64,000 nucleotides of DNA from assembly GCF_024734385.1 (NCBI RefSeq), contig NZ_JANHAP010000002.1, positions 310,001 to 374,000 on the forward strand, in the 5' to 3' direction. Below the pieces are notes generated by a model. It made no database searches. It was given only the letters and a program-made list of their open reading frames with translations, and had not been told where the DNA came from. Each line of letters starts with the position of its first letter. Position 1 is the stretch's first letter. The DNA is from Dasania sp. GY-MA-18. Its GTDB lineage: Bacteria; Pseudomonadota; Gammaproteobacteria; Pseudomonadales; Dasaniaceae. A program made the position numbers and the translations under genes. Shown in pieces: positions 30,007 to 39,300 of this stretch.

Positions 30007-30762
30007 CTATTTGGGCTTGACGCTGGCCATGGTTTGGAAGATATCTACTGGCAAGGGAAACACTATGGTAGAGCTTTTATCGCCAGCGATATCAGTGAGG
30101 GTTTGCATATAGCGCAGCTGTATCGCCTGCGGCTCTTGCGCCAGGGTTTGGGCGGCACTTAACAATTTGGCGGCCGCTTGATCTTCACCTTCGGCGTGTA
30201 TCACCTTGGCGCGGCGCTCCCGCTCGGCCTCGGCCTGCTTGGCAATGGCGCGTATCATGCTCTCGTCCAGATCCACATGCTTAATCTCCACGTTAGAGAC
30301 TTTAATGCCCCAGGCATCGGTTTGCTTGTCCAGGCTCTCTTGTATATCGGCATTAAGGGTTTCCCGTTCAGCCAGCATTTCGTCCAGCTCGTGCTGCCCT
30401 AGCACCGAGCGCAAAGTGGTTTGCGACAACTGGCTGGTGGCATTGAGAAAATCCTCTACCTGAATAATGGACTTTTGCGGGTCGATTACCCGAAAATACA
30501 CCACCGCATTGACCTTGACTGAAACATTGTCGCGCGAAATTACGTCCTGAGTAGGCACATCCATCACCACGGTGCGCAAATCCACCCGCACCATTTGTTG
30601 CAATATGGGTATGACCACAATCAACCCTGGCCCTTTAACCTTATAAAAGCGTCCCAGCATAAAAATCACCCCGCGCTCGTACTCCCTTAGCACTCGGAAT
30701 AGCGACAGTAAAAAAATTGCCGCCAGCGCCAATAAAGGGCCGTAATAGTAAAGTGTCGCCAT
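30007..30762 (-). CDS. Slipin/stomatin-family SPFH membrane protein
   Basis: A 251-residue protein with an N-terminal transmembrane helix ([24 protein letters not shown]) and an SPFH/Band 7 domain ([35 protein letters not shown]). A charged helical region follows ([23 protein letters not shown]). It would form scaffolds in membrane microdomains. The gene lies 11 bases after the nfeD partner; the two are usually co-operonic in bacteria, where the NfeD protein acts as a protease or partner. Confidence 0.93.
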   Translation of the reverse strand: MATLYYYGPLLALAAIFLLSLFRVLREYERGVIFMLGRFYKVKGPGLIVVIPILQQMVRVDLRTVVMDVPTQDVISRDNVSVKVNAVVYFRVIDPQKSIIQVEDFLNATSQLSQTTLRSVLGQHELDEMLAERETLNADIQESLDKQTDAWGIKVSNVEIKHVDLDESMIRAIAKQAEAERERRAKVIHAEGEDQAAAKLLSAAQTLAQEPQAIQLRYMQTLTDIAGDKSSTIVFPLPVDIFQTMASVKPK

Positions 30763-30773
30763 GCTATATGCTC

Positions 30774-32111
30774 CTATAGTTTATCCACCTGCAAAATAAC
30801 GCCCTCAGCTTTAATTACCCGCACCCTATCACCCGGTTGTAGCTCTGACTGGCAGCTTACCTGCCATTGCTCGCCCTGTAATTGCACCATGGCCTTACCC
30901 TTGTGCATGGCCACCACCTGCGTAGTTAAGCCCTGCATGGGCGAGATGCCAGACACCAGCTGTTGCTTGCGGGCACGCACAATCATACCCAGCACAAAGA
31001 CCAGCACCGCTGCGCTAGCCGTAGCAAAACTCAAAATCACCGGCAGCGCAATTTGGTAAGCCGGTATGGTGGTATCCATCAAAATAATAGAGCCTATGAT
31101 AAAGGCGGTGACGCCACCTAAGCCTAAAATACCAAAACTAGGCGCAAAGGCTTCGGCCACCATTAACATGACCCCCAGTGCGATTAGCGCCAAGCCGGCG
31201 TAGCTGATTGGCAGTACTTGAAAAGCATACAGCGCCAGCAATAAACACACCCCACCGATAATGCCGGGAAATAAGGTACCAGGGTTGTAGGCCTCCAAAA
31301 TAAGCCCATAAATCCCCACCATCATTAAAATATAAGCAATATTAGGATCGGTAATGACAATTAAAAACTTGTTGCGCCAGTCGGGCTGGTGGTGGTGAAC
31401 GGCCGCATCACCCAGCGCTAAAGTTAAGCTACGCCCCGCTGCCGTGACTTGCCGCCCCTGCAGCTGGCGCAACAAATCATCAACATCGCTGGCAATAATA
31501 TCTATTACCTGTTGCTCCAAGGCCGCCTCCGCAGCAAGGCTGGCACCTGCGCGCACCGCCTTAACCGCCCAGGCCTTATTGCGGCCATGCAAATCTGCCA
31601 AGCCCTCTATATAGGCCACAGCATCATTAATCAGCTTTTGCTCCATGGCATTGGCAGGCTTGGCAGGGTTATCGCTATCGGGCTTGGCCTTTTCGGCATC
31701 AGGCTTTGGGGCTGAAGGTAAACTGGGGCTGGCAATTTGCACTGGTGTTGCCGCCCCCAAATTAGTGGCAGGTGCCATCGCCGCAATATGACTGGCATAT
31801 AAAATATAGGTGCCCGCACTGGCTGCGCGCGAACCGCTTGGGGCCACATAGCTGGCTACAGGCACAGGGGAGGCGATTATCGATTTAATGATATCGCGCA
31901 TGGCACTATCCAGCCCACCGGGGGTATCTATGCGCAGTATTAACAAATCAGCTTTAGCTTGCTCGGCTTGTTTAATGCCACGGATTAAATAATCGGCAGA
32001 GGCTGGGCCTACAGCGCCGCGCAGATCCAACAGCCAGACCGAGCTGGCGGCGGCACCGCTATTCAATGCCAGCAATAGGATTAGGCAAAATATTTTACTT
32101 AGCTTGCTCAT
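30774..32111 (-). CDS. NfeD-family membrane serine protease (ClpP-like)
   Basis: A 445-residue protein with an N-terminal signal sequence and a ClpP-like S49-type protease domain. [20 protein letters not shown] carries the expected catalytic Ser, and a Lys follows later ([13 protein letters not shown] or the nearby RNKAW). The C-terminal half has several transmembrane helices ([16 protein letters not shown] onward) and ends in an OB-fold-like NfeD domain. The ATG at 32111 is chosen over a TTG two codons upstream. A proline-rich low-complexity insert around residues 125-155 separates the domains. Confidence 0.9.
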   Translation of the reverse strand: MSKLSKIFCLILLLALNSGAAASSVWLLDLRGAVGPASADYLIRGIKQAEQAKADLLILRIDTPGGLDSAMRDIIKSIIASPVPVASYVAPSGSRAASAGTYILYASHIAAMAPATNLGAATPVQIASPSLPSAPKPDAEKAKPDSDNPAKPANAMEQKLINDAVAYIEGLADLHGRNKAWAVKAVRAGASLAAEAALEQQVIDIIASDVDDLLRQLQGRQVTAAGRSLTLALGDAAVHHHQPDWRNKFLIVITDPNIAYILMMVGIYGLILEAYNPGTLFPGIIGGVCLLLALYAFQVLPISYAGLALIALGVMLMVAEAFAPSFGILGLGGVTAFIIGSIILMDTTIPAYQIALPVILSFATASAAVLVFVLGMIVRARKQQLVSGISPMQGLTTQVVAMHKGKAMVQLQGEQWQVSCQSELQPGDRVRVIKAEGVILQVDKL

Positions 32112-32315
32112 GCGCAAGTATCCGACCAGCTCATAGTACTTTGAGTATAGACCCTGCCAGCGCTAACACCTTGCTACCGCGCCACCAGCCCATGCCCAAC
32201 CTATACTGCCCTATAGCAAATATTATAAAAAGCCATTCAGTTAGGCTGTTTAATTCTCATCGCTTAATAGCAATTTTCTAAACTTATAGTAAGCAATATT
32301 AGCTGGAGGCCCTAG

Positions 32316-32657
32316 ATGAATACCTTGACCCTAGACGGCTGGTGCAAACCCCAAGGCGCACCCAAATCCATGCCTATAGGCATGATCCACTTTCGCATCA
32401 GTGAACAAGACCATTTAAAGATGGAGCAGCTAGAAGACAAGCTGCAAAACAGCAGTGACCGCGACGTCATGCTGCCATTGGACATCAATCAACTGGAGCT
32501 AAAAACCCCCGACGACTGCGGGCCACTCTCAGACTGCCAGGCAAGAGTTTATATAAGCCCAAATAGCGGCCGAGGCCAGTTTCATTTAGTAGGCCACCGC
32601 GCCAGTGATGGCAGCTTGGTTTACACTAATGCTGTGATGGTGGATCAGTTGGGGTAG
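32316..32657 (+). CDS. Small uncharacterised protein
   Basis: A 113-residue protein with a good ribosome site: GGAGG at 32303-32307 upstream of the ATG. No membrane or signal segment is visible. It has few cysteines, a polar acidic centre (LKMEQLEDKLQ), and a C-terminal GQFHLVGHRASDGSLVYTNAVM segment with beta-strand character. It is divergent from nfeD. I do not recognise the family; a coding role is supported by codon-like base usage and the upstream site. Confidence 0.7.
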   Translation: MNTLTLDGWCKPQGAPKSMPIGMIHFRISEQDHLKMEQLEDKLQNSSDRDVMLPLDINQLELKTPDDCGPLSDCQARVYISPNSGRGQFHLVGHRASDGSLVYTNAVMVDQLG

Positions 32658-32746
32658 GCTGAGTATAGCCTGATTAATTAATTTATATTTTTTTAGTAGC
32701 TCAATTGATGGGAGGGGAGAAATAAAGCTTAAATTTATATCGCCAC

Positions 32747-32815
32747 TTAAATTTGATGAGCATGGCCACGGCGTTGCCGAGCTCGAAAGTTATAGGGCTT
32801 ACGTTCTGTTGTCAT
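32747..32815 (-). other. 22-codon arginine-rich micro-ORF or gene remnant
   Basis: An ATG at 32815 on the minus strand, preceded by AAGGAG at good spacing, opens a 22-residue frame ending at TAA, reading MTTERKPYNFRARQRRGHAHQ. It looks like the start of a longer gene that is interrupted or lost, or a very small basic peptide. It is the only coding-like signal in the 283 bases between the small protein and the Rhs locus. Confidence 0.35.
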
Positions 32816-32878
32816 TAAGATACTCCTTGAGCGATATTGTCGCTTATTTAAAGTATCCGTTAAACTGGGGGAGGTTCA

Positions 32879-32910
32879 CTCTGACCCCATACTTCACTAT
32901 GTCCCATACT
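32879..32910. repeat. Short repeat-like motif beside the Rhs locus
   Basis: CTCTGACCCCATACTTC followed by TGTCCCATACTTC repeats CCCATACTTC twice. It shares TCTGACCCC and CCATACTT with the hairpin array at 22649-22757. This points to one repetitive extragenic element family in the genome, here in a degraded form next to the accessory locus. Confidence 0.45.
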
Positions 32911-32940
32911 TCAATTCCGCCTCAAAACCCACTTCAACTA

Positions 32941-33318
32941 TCAGATATAACGAACAAATAAAGAAATCAATAATATCAAAAACGACAAAACTAATAGAAA
33001 CAGAGACACGGTCTGAAACTTCCTACTAACCAAGTAATACGCCTCTGCTCTGCTGTTAATATAATTACTCATGTCACCTGCCAATATTTTTTTATTCAAT
33101 CGGCTAAGAACTCGGTAATCAAGAAATGAATAATAACCGCGTTCTATCCAGCTTTTTTTCTCGAAACCAACAACTATTTGATATGCATCAAAATCGGTTT
33201 TACGCATTTCTTTCAATATTGAATCTATTATCAGAAGAGTTATTAATCTTGATACAACAAAAACAAAAACCAATAAAAAAACCACTGAAATAAATATATT
33301 AATTAAAATATCCATCAT
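32941..33318 (-). CDS. Small two-helix membrane protein, candidate immunity partner
   Basis: A 125-residue protein with two strongly hydrophobic helices at residues about 7-32 and 102-124 and a charged loop of about 70 residues rich in Lys, Arg and Tyr (MRKTDFDAYQIVVGFEKKSWIER). It follows the Rhs core gene after 28 bases on the same strand, so it is likely co-transcribed. Genes of this position often encode immunity to the preceding Rhs C-terminal domain; that is an inference, as I recognise no family. A second ATG lies one codon in. Confidence 0.65.
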   Translation of the reverse strand: MMDILINIFISVVFLLVFVFVVSRLITLLIIDSILKEMRKTDFDAYQIVVGFEKKSWIERGYYSFLDYRVLSRLNKKILAGDMSNYINSRAEAYYLVSRKFQTVSLFLLVLSFLILLISLFVRYI

Positions 33319-33346
33319 GATAGCTCAGAAAAATTTAATCTCATTA

Positions 33347-34183
33347 CTACATCTCCTCTTTAAAAAATCCTTCTACAAAATCCTTAACATTTTTAACATC
33401 TCCCGTAGCTACTGTATCCGTAGCCACTACAGCCCCTCCTACAATTGTAGCTGAAACACCTACTCCAGCCTCAAAACTTACCCCTGTAATGTCAGCAGCA
33501 TTACCTCCAGGATTGTTTGTAGGAGAAGTCCCGTGCAATGTAGCTCCAACCGCAAGCCCCGCATCGCCATCAACTGTAAAATCTATCCCCTCGCCAAGGA
33601 AATCAGTAATATTATCCATTTTATGCAAACCTACTTCTAAAACTGTTGATAATTGAGGCGTTGTAACTCCGTATGCTTTTGTTGCTGATGATTGATATGT
33701 AACCCCATCCTTCCCAAAGTTAATCACTAAATTTCTTGAAAGCTCACCAGCAATTGCCGCCCCTCCTCCGCTCTTTATAGCAAATGAAATTTGAACATCC
33801 CTACCATCAGGGTCAATATACAAGTAAGGGTTATTATTAGCATAAGCATACCGATTAAAGTTATGCACGTTATCAAACCCAACCGCATCATTCCCATAAA
33901 ACCTCCCCAACACAGGATCATAATACCTAGCCTGCATATAAGTCAGCCCTAAATCCGCATCCTCCAAATGCCCGGTATAACCCACGCCTTCGCGTTGGCC
34001 ATCCTTCGTCTCACCATATGACTTATAATAAGAGCGCCCTAAAATATTCCCAGCCTCATCTGTTTCCAAAACAGGTGACCCTAACAAATCTGTTTGCACA
34101 AACACTACAGACTCAGATATCGCAACATTAGCGAAACACAAAAATAATACCGTGATAAATAACTTTTTAATTAATATATTCAT
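33347..34183 (-). CDS. Rhs core domain with variable C-terminus, own signal peptide
   Basis: A 278-residue protein that starts with a signal peptide (IKKLFITVLFLCFANVAISES, residues 5-25). Residues about 28-128 are the Rhs-associated core: TDLLGSPVLETDEAG, MQARYYDPVLGRFYGNDAVG and NPYLYIDPDGRD (124-129). The last 149 residues are unique, glycine-, alanine- and valine-rich, with no catalytic motif I recognise. In most Rhs proteins the core is fused to the repeat shell; here it is encoded alone. The start ATG overlaps the shell gene's stop (ATGA). The tail could be an effector or an adhesive domain. Confidence 0.85.
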   Translation of the reverse strand: MNILIKKLFITVLFLCFANVAISESVVFVQTDLLGSPVLETDEAGNILGRSYYKSYGETKDGQREGVGYTGHLEDADLGLTYMQARYYDPVLGRFYGNDAVGFDNVHNFNRYAYANNNPYLYIDPDGRDVQISFAIKSGGGAAIAGELSRNLVINFGKDGVTYQSSATKAYGVTTPQLSTVLEVGLHKMDNITDFLGEGIDFTVDGDAGLAVGATLHGTSPTNNPGGNAADITGVSFEAGVGVSATIVGGAVVATDTVATGDVKNVKDFVEGFFKEEM

Positions 34184-37100
34184 TTACGCTTACCCCCACC
34201 GGTACCGCCACCAGCCTCACCACTACATCTATATAAGGGCGGACTACTAAAAGTCATGGTTCTGTATGTGCTGCATAAGCCATGAGTATCATTACACGCC
34301 TTTACCCTAAAGTAGTACTTGGGCAATGAATTATTACGCGCAAAACTATAAGTCAATTTATTTGCATTAATTTTTGTCACCCAGGAAGCGCCATCACCAT
34401 TTTTACGTTGCATTACATATCTTGATGCACCAGCGGATTGACTCCAATCAACTTTAATACCACACGATGTTGAGCTGATGAAGTACTGGCTTGCTGATAT
34501 AGTCGGAACCGCAGGTGTAAAGGGCGCTTCTACATTAACGACTGTGGATATTTTCCACCCACTACAACTATCATCAGCACTACCATTACAAGCCCTAACT
34601 CGATACTTATAGCTCCCGTCTGTAACCCCACTTATCGATGTTGAAGTACCTGACATAGTTATTGACACCGCCGTCCATACAGCGTTGTTTTTTTGTTGCC
34701 ACAGCTCCGTGCGAGTCGTTGTGGCAGGCTTTGCCCAACTAATAGCAATCGTTTTATTTGTTACTAATGACGTTGGTACCGTAATAGATGAGGGGAGTTC
34801 GGGCGGAAATAAAACGTTAACACTACCCACAGAGGTTAACCAGTCACTGCAACCAGCATCATTACAAGCGCGCACCCTAAACTTATAGTTACCATTGTTA
34901 CTAATCACAATCGTTTTAACCGTATCGTATAAGGGCTCATTCAAGCTACTATCGTTGGTTACACCTTCAATAACAGTTTCAACTTCATAGTATTCTGTAA
35001 ACTCTGAACTTAACCAGGTTAAGGTAACATTACCATCACGAATAACATTAGACGGCAAGCCTAGCGACGTGGGAGCTTCTGGCTCAACAAGCGCAGGGTG
35101 CGTCCCCCAACCACCACAACCTTTCACGTTACAGGCTTTTACACGATAAGGGCCGGCGTCGGCCGAGGTATACTGCTTACCAACCTGTTTAGCCACCTCA
35201 ACCCATAACCCTTCTTGATAGGCCTCTATCACATAGTCTTCTGCCTCAATGTGGGAAGCCCACGTTAAGACATACTCACCAAGATTTGGAGTTAGCAAGA
35301 CTGATTTAACTTGTGAGGGCGCATTATTAATACGAGCAATCACTCTACCATTTAGATAGACGTGGTCAATCACCTCACCAGTGGGCTTCTCTTGATATAG
35401 CAACTGACCAGCTTTACTGTAAACAGTATAGGCCGTACCTGACGTTTTAATTTGTTTTACGCGACGATTATGACCATCGTATATATAAGCAATAGCGCCA
35501 GAGCTCGTCAGCTGATTAGCTTGATTGTAAATAAACGTTCTTTCACCATTATTAATGACATTACCGTGACTGTCATAATCGAAGTCATAGGTTTTGAAGC
35601 CCGTCACTGCATCCAACAGATTGGTAGTTGTATCATAGTTATAAGTCAGCACTTGACCATCTACTACCTTACTAGTGATATTACCCAGCATATCATAATT
35701 AAAATCTGCCCCGCCCCAAAAACCACTGGCAGTATCCAAGCGATCTAAATCGTCATATGTAAGCCCAATATCATGGGCCGGTAATAATTTATCGTAGATA
35801 TTCAATACATTTTTATTATTGTCATAATCGTACTCTAGCCGGTTAATATAAGTACCCGTTATGATTTTTTTGGCATTTAAAAACTGTGGTAGTAACCGCT
35901 CATCTAATGTCGTTTGATATTTAATTCCATTAGCCAATTCAACCCAATGGGCTAACCCACTGGGGTGGTAACTGACCTCGGTTACCAAATTAGAAATCAC
36001 AGAATTAACTTCATGCTGTATCGCTGTCACTTGACCTAGAGCATTATTGGTATAAATTACCGTTCTGCCCGATGGGTACTGCAAGCGCTCCTGATAACCC
36101 AGACTATCATATTCACGCTGAAGCGGATAAACCCGGTTATCCAGTGTCATCAACTCCATTTCAACGTTATTTTGACTGTCATAGTCGTAGTTTAACTTGA
36201 CAAGGTTGTTATCAATTTCTTTTAGGTTACCATTGCCATCCAAAATCTGAGTGACTACTAAATCAGGGTAGGTTGTTGCCATCAAACCCAATTGGTAATC
36301 ATAAGTAAAAGATGTTTTAGCAGTTGCGGGTACCACCGAGCGATCACAGGTGTCAGCTGAAGAAGCTATACCTTCAGCCCGCCAAGACAGCATATTGTCA
36401 GCGCTGTAGCTGTAATAAGTCCAGTTCACCTCTGGCCTAAATAATTTACATAGCCGCTGGTTACTATCGTAAATATACTTATTTTCAAACCCACCTTGTT
36501 TTACGGAGGTTTTATTCCCCAAAATATTATAACTAATCTCCGTTGTCACAGACTCCGGCGAGCTAATCATCTTTGCCATTTTCTGCTCAGGCTGGCCATA
36601 AGCCAAATAGCTGGTTGTGGTAGCGTTGCCTCGTGGATTAGTTGCTTCGATTTTATTACCTAGCTTGTAGATATAATAAGTGCTCAGCTGAGTAGCGACC
36701 TCTTCTTCTTTTTTTACTCTCCCTATCCCATCATAAACAATCGAAAAACCGTCACCCTCGATAGAAGAGATCGATGGATTTGACTGAAAGGTAGGACGAC
36801 CTTCGTAGTCATATTTAAAATTTTGATAAAAAGCAGTATCCGCTATATTTGTGACATCTTCTGCTTTTGTTAACACCATGCGTAGTAAGGCATCGTAATA
36901 ACGGACTTCTTTAAAGCTACCTCGAGTGATTTCTTGTACCAGGGAACCATTGAAGCCAGAAGGATCTGAGGATTGTTTGCCACGGTATACAATATTTGTA
37001 TCATCAAAGGTTACATCGGCAATATTAACAACTTGTAAACGATTCAGATCATCATAGCTATAACTAGTGTTATTACCTCGCCAGTCCGTACGGTTAGTAA

Positions 37101-39300
37101 CATTACCAAAATAATCTACAACCTGACTTGCGCTAGTAGTCGTACCACTATCATAACGATCTGGCTGGATAATCAGCTGAGGTCTGCCACGCTTATAACT
37201 ATCTAACTGCACCCAACTATTGGCTGTATTGAAGTCTATACGTTTAGGGTTACCATCAGCATGATAAGAAGTAAATGTCTTGACCAGTCGACTGTAAACA
37301 TACTCCGCACTGATAACTTTTTGATTAGAATATAATCCAGATGAACTAATTGTTTTATAGTTTAGATCCTTAACTGTGATATAGCCCGTACTGCTGTTGT
37401 CACTTACTTTCGTTTGGTTTGGTAAATTTATTAGCCAATTGGCAGTGTCATGAATATAAGAAGTTTGAGTGTACTTTTTCTCTGTAGAAAAGTTATTTAA
37501 CTCTTCTATAAGTTTCGGAACTCCATATGTATTGAAGTCAGAATATCTAGTCGTAAAAATATCTTCACCACCTTCCTTGTAGTCCCTTATAATTGTTTTT
37601 GTTTTATTAATGTAAAAATTATCAGAATCATCATTATCCCAAACTGCAATTACATAACCTACCCGCTCTCCTTTGCTATAAAAATTTTCAACTTGACGTA
37701 ATTTGGTAAAACCATTTTTATCATAATAACGGACCATTACTTCCTGGTTTTCTAAAAAGTTCCACTTACGGCTGTAATAATATTTAGTTTTACCACCATC
37801 AGGTGCTGTAACAGTTGTGCTCTTTAAATCACCTGCATCATAGCCTGCAGGTGGCACCAGCCCTGAAATTGTCGGTTTAGTATTACCTTTGTAGGCACCT
37901 TTATTTTGTGAATAATTATAATTCCAGGTTTGAGTGGCAACGCCTGGCCCTGATAAGCTTTTATTAACCAGTGAGGTCGCAATAAAACAGCGTTTAAGCA
38001 TAGTATCTTGAATATCTCCCTGATGCCCCCCTCCATTAGGACCATCAACAAGCCCATAAATAGGTATATATTCGACATTGGTGCGCCCATGCAGGGTTTC
38101 TTTTAACTCGAACGTGCCTACAACCCCATCAGGATGGGTAATCGATATAGTTTTAGTAGCCGCTGTAGATGGATCAAAGTCGCAGCCTTCTATCCCTCGA
38201 TGCTCTAGCGACGCTGAAAGGTCAAGCGCACTCAAATCAATTTTCCAGCTCGTATTGTCTGGCCTAGTTACCTCTACAAGCTTAGCAATGGTACCACTAT
38301 GATTGAACTCATACTTGTACTGCCACTTTTTTCCATTCACGGCAATATAATCAACTAGTTGAGTTTGACCCCGTAAAGCAGAATCAGCAGCATGGAGATA
38401 GCTCACAATAATTGTTCGGCCATCACTAGACGTAATTCTTGTCAGCCGTCTACCATCAATGGCAAATGGCCTAGAAAATTCCAAGCCTACATCATAGGTT
38501 TCATAGTCATACTTAACCCAATTACCAAACCTATCCTCAACCTTACTAGCGTACATATAAACCTGGTAGCCAGCCTGCTTATGAATAGAATGAGTTCCCA
38601 TAGGTATAATTCGAGTTTGATAAAAGGCTTTCTTATTAAATGTATATTTGACGCCTTCTGGTGAAGTCGCAATAAAGCCTTCACCGATTTTATTAGCAGC
38701 AGCATTGGTGCGGTCAAAACAATCAACTTTCCAGTTAGAGCGAGTTTTATAACCATTAGCGCCAGAAAGAAAGGTTTGCTGCAACATTTCACCCTGCGTC
38801 ACACCCGGTATATTTAGGGTTAAACCATTCCAGTATTTTCTGGGACCTGGGAAACCATCTGAATAATGATTATCTTCTATAAAATTATCATCGTTAGAGC
38901 ATTCTGTTGTCCCAGTCCAGGGCCCAACTATGCCGTAAGATTTGTCATATACGTAGCTAGCATGCATAGCCTGGCTACGGATATGCGGCACATCCAACGA
39001 CCAATCGCCAAATGCCATATAATTTTTGCTGGCAAAGTGTGTTTTTCCAAAGGTGCGCCTAATAGCGACCTCTAAAGGGAAATTACCCGGCACCTGAACA
39101 TCCATGTGTGAAAAGGCCAAGCTACCACTAGCCAAATCAACACTATCGCCCAACAAAGCAGAACCATGTGGAGAAAGTTCATAATTAACCTCCACCCTTT
39201 CCAGATACTCTGCATTGGGTATGTCTTGCTGAGCCATAGCTGGACATATAGAAGCTAATATACCTATGATAGTAAGTAGTTTTGACAATTTAATATCCAC
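34180..39300 (-). CDS. Giant RHS/YD-repeat surface protein with FN3-like repeats
   Basis: A 1706-residue exported protein. The GTG start has GGAGAGG upstream, and residues 1-23 form a signal peptide (LLTIIGILASICPAMAQQ). The N-terminal part holds the VDLASGSLAFSHMDVQVPGN segment typical of large Rhs proteins. The middle (about 650-1340) consists of YD repeats such as YSYDDLNRLQVV and YIYDGHNRRVKQI. Residues about 1345-1690 are four repeats of about 90 residues, each ending in a YRVKACN-type motif (Ala of ACN at 1389, 1478, 1570, 1668), resembling fibronectin type III. It ends in GGGTGGGKRK without the Rhs core, which the next gene supplies. The region is visibly AT-richer than its neighbours, suggesting transfer. 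Confidence 0.88.
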   Translation of the reverse strand: MDIKLSKLLTIIGILASICPAMAQQDIPNAEYLERVEVNYELSPHGSALLGDSVDLASGSLAFSHMDVQVPGNFPLEVAIRRTFGKTHFASKNYMAFGDWSLDVPHIRSQAMHASYVYDKSYGIVGPWTGTTECSNDDNFIEDNHYSDGFPGPRKYWNGLTLNIPGVTQGEMLQQTFLSGANGYKTRSNWKVDCFDRTNAAANKIGEGFIATSPEGVKYTFNKKAFYQTRIIPMGTHSIHKQAGYQVYMYASKVEDRFGNWVKYDYETYDVGLEFSRPFAIDGRRLTRITSSDGRTIIVSYLHAADSALRGQTQLVDYIAVNGKKWQYKYEFNHSGTIAKLVEVTRPDNTSWKIDLSALDLSASLEHRGIEGCDFDPSTAATKTISITHPDGVVGTFELKETLHGRTNVEYIPIYGLVDGPNGGGHQGDIQDTMLKRCFIATSLVNKSLSGPGVATQTWNYNYSQNKGAYKGNTKPTISGLVPPAGYDAGDLKSTTVTAPDGGKTKYYYSRKWNFLENQEVMVRYYDKNGFTKLRQVENFYSKGERVGYVIAVWDNDDSDNFYINKTKTIIRDYKEGGEDIFTTRYSDFNTYGVPKLIEELNNFSTEKKYTQTSYIHDTANWLINLPNQTKVSDNSSTGYITVKDLNYKTISSSGLYSNQKVISAEYVYSRLVKTFTSYHADGNPKRIDFNTANSWVQLDSYKRGRPQLIIQPDRYDSGTTTSASQVVDYFGNVTNRTDWRGNNTSYSYDDLNRLQVVNIADVTFDDTNIVYRGKQSSDPSGFNGSLVQEITRGSFKEVRYYDALLRMVLTKAEDVTNIADTAFYQNFKYDYEGRPTFQSNPSISSIEGDGFSIVYDGIGRVKKEEEVATQLSTYYIYKLGNKIEATNPRGNATTTSYLAYGQPEQKMAKMISSPESVTTEISYNILGNKTSVKQGGFENKYIYDSNQRLCKLFRPEVNWTYYSYSADNMLSWRAEGIASSADTCDRSVVPATAKTSFTYDYQLGLMATTYPDLVVTQILDGNGNLKEIDNNLVKLNYDYDSQNNVEMELMTLDNRVYPLQREYDSLGYQERLQYPSGRTVIYTNNALGQVTAIQHEVNSVISNLVTEVSYHPSGLAHWVELANGIKYQTTLDERLLPQFLNAKKIITGTYINRLEYDYDNNKNVLNIYDKLLPAHDIGLTYDDLDRLDTASGFWGGADFNYDMLGNITSKVVDGQVLTYNYDTTTNLLDAVTGFKTYDFDYDSHGNVINNGERTFIYNQANQLTSSGAIAYIYDGHNRRVKQIKTSGTAYTVYSKAGQLLYQEKPTGEVIDHVYLNGRVIARINNAPSQVKSVLLTPNLGEYVLTWASHIEAEDYVIEAYQEGLWVEVAKQVGKQYTSADAGPYRVKACNVKGCGGWGTHPALVEPEAPTSLGLPSNVIRDGNVTLTWLSSEFTEYYEVETVIEGVTNDSSLNEPLYDTVKTIVISNNGNYKFRVRACNDAGCSDWLTSVGSVNVLFPPELPSSITVPTSLVTNKTIAISWAKPATTTRTELWQQKNNAVWTAVSITMSGTSTSISGVTDGSYKYRVRACNGSADDSCSGWKISTVVNVEAPFTPAVPTISASQYFISSTSCGIKVDWSQSAGASRYVMQRKNGDGASWVTKINANKLTYSFARNNSLPKYYFRVKACNDTHGLCSTYRTMTFSSPPLYRCSGEAGGGTGGGKRK

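Noticed and set aside
34160-34200. Frameshift pseudogene as the cause of the Rhs split
   Set aside because: The second gene begins with a full signal peptide that would make no sense in a simple broken gene; it remains worth resequencing.
34180-34230. GlyGly-CTERM-type sorting signal at the shell C-terminus
   Set aside because: A glycine run and basic end are present, but the intervening transmembrane helix of that signal is missing.
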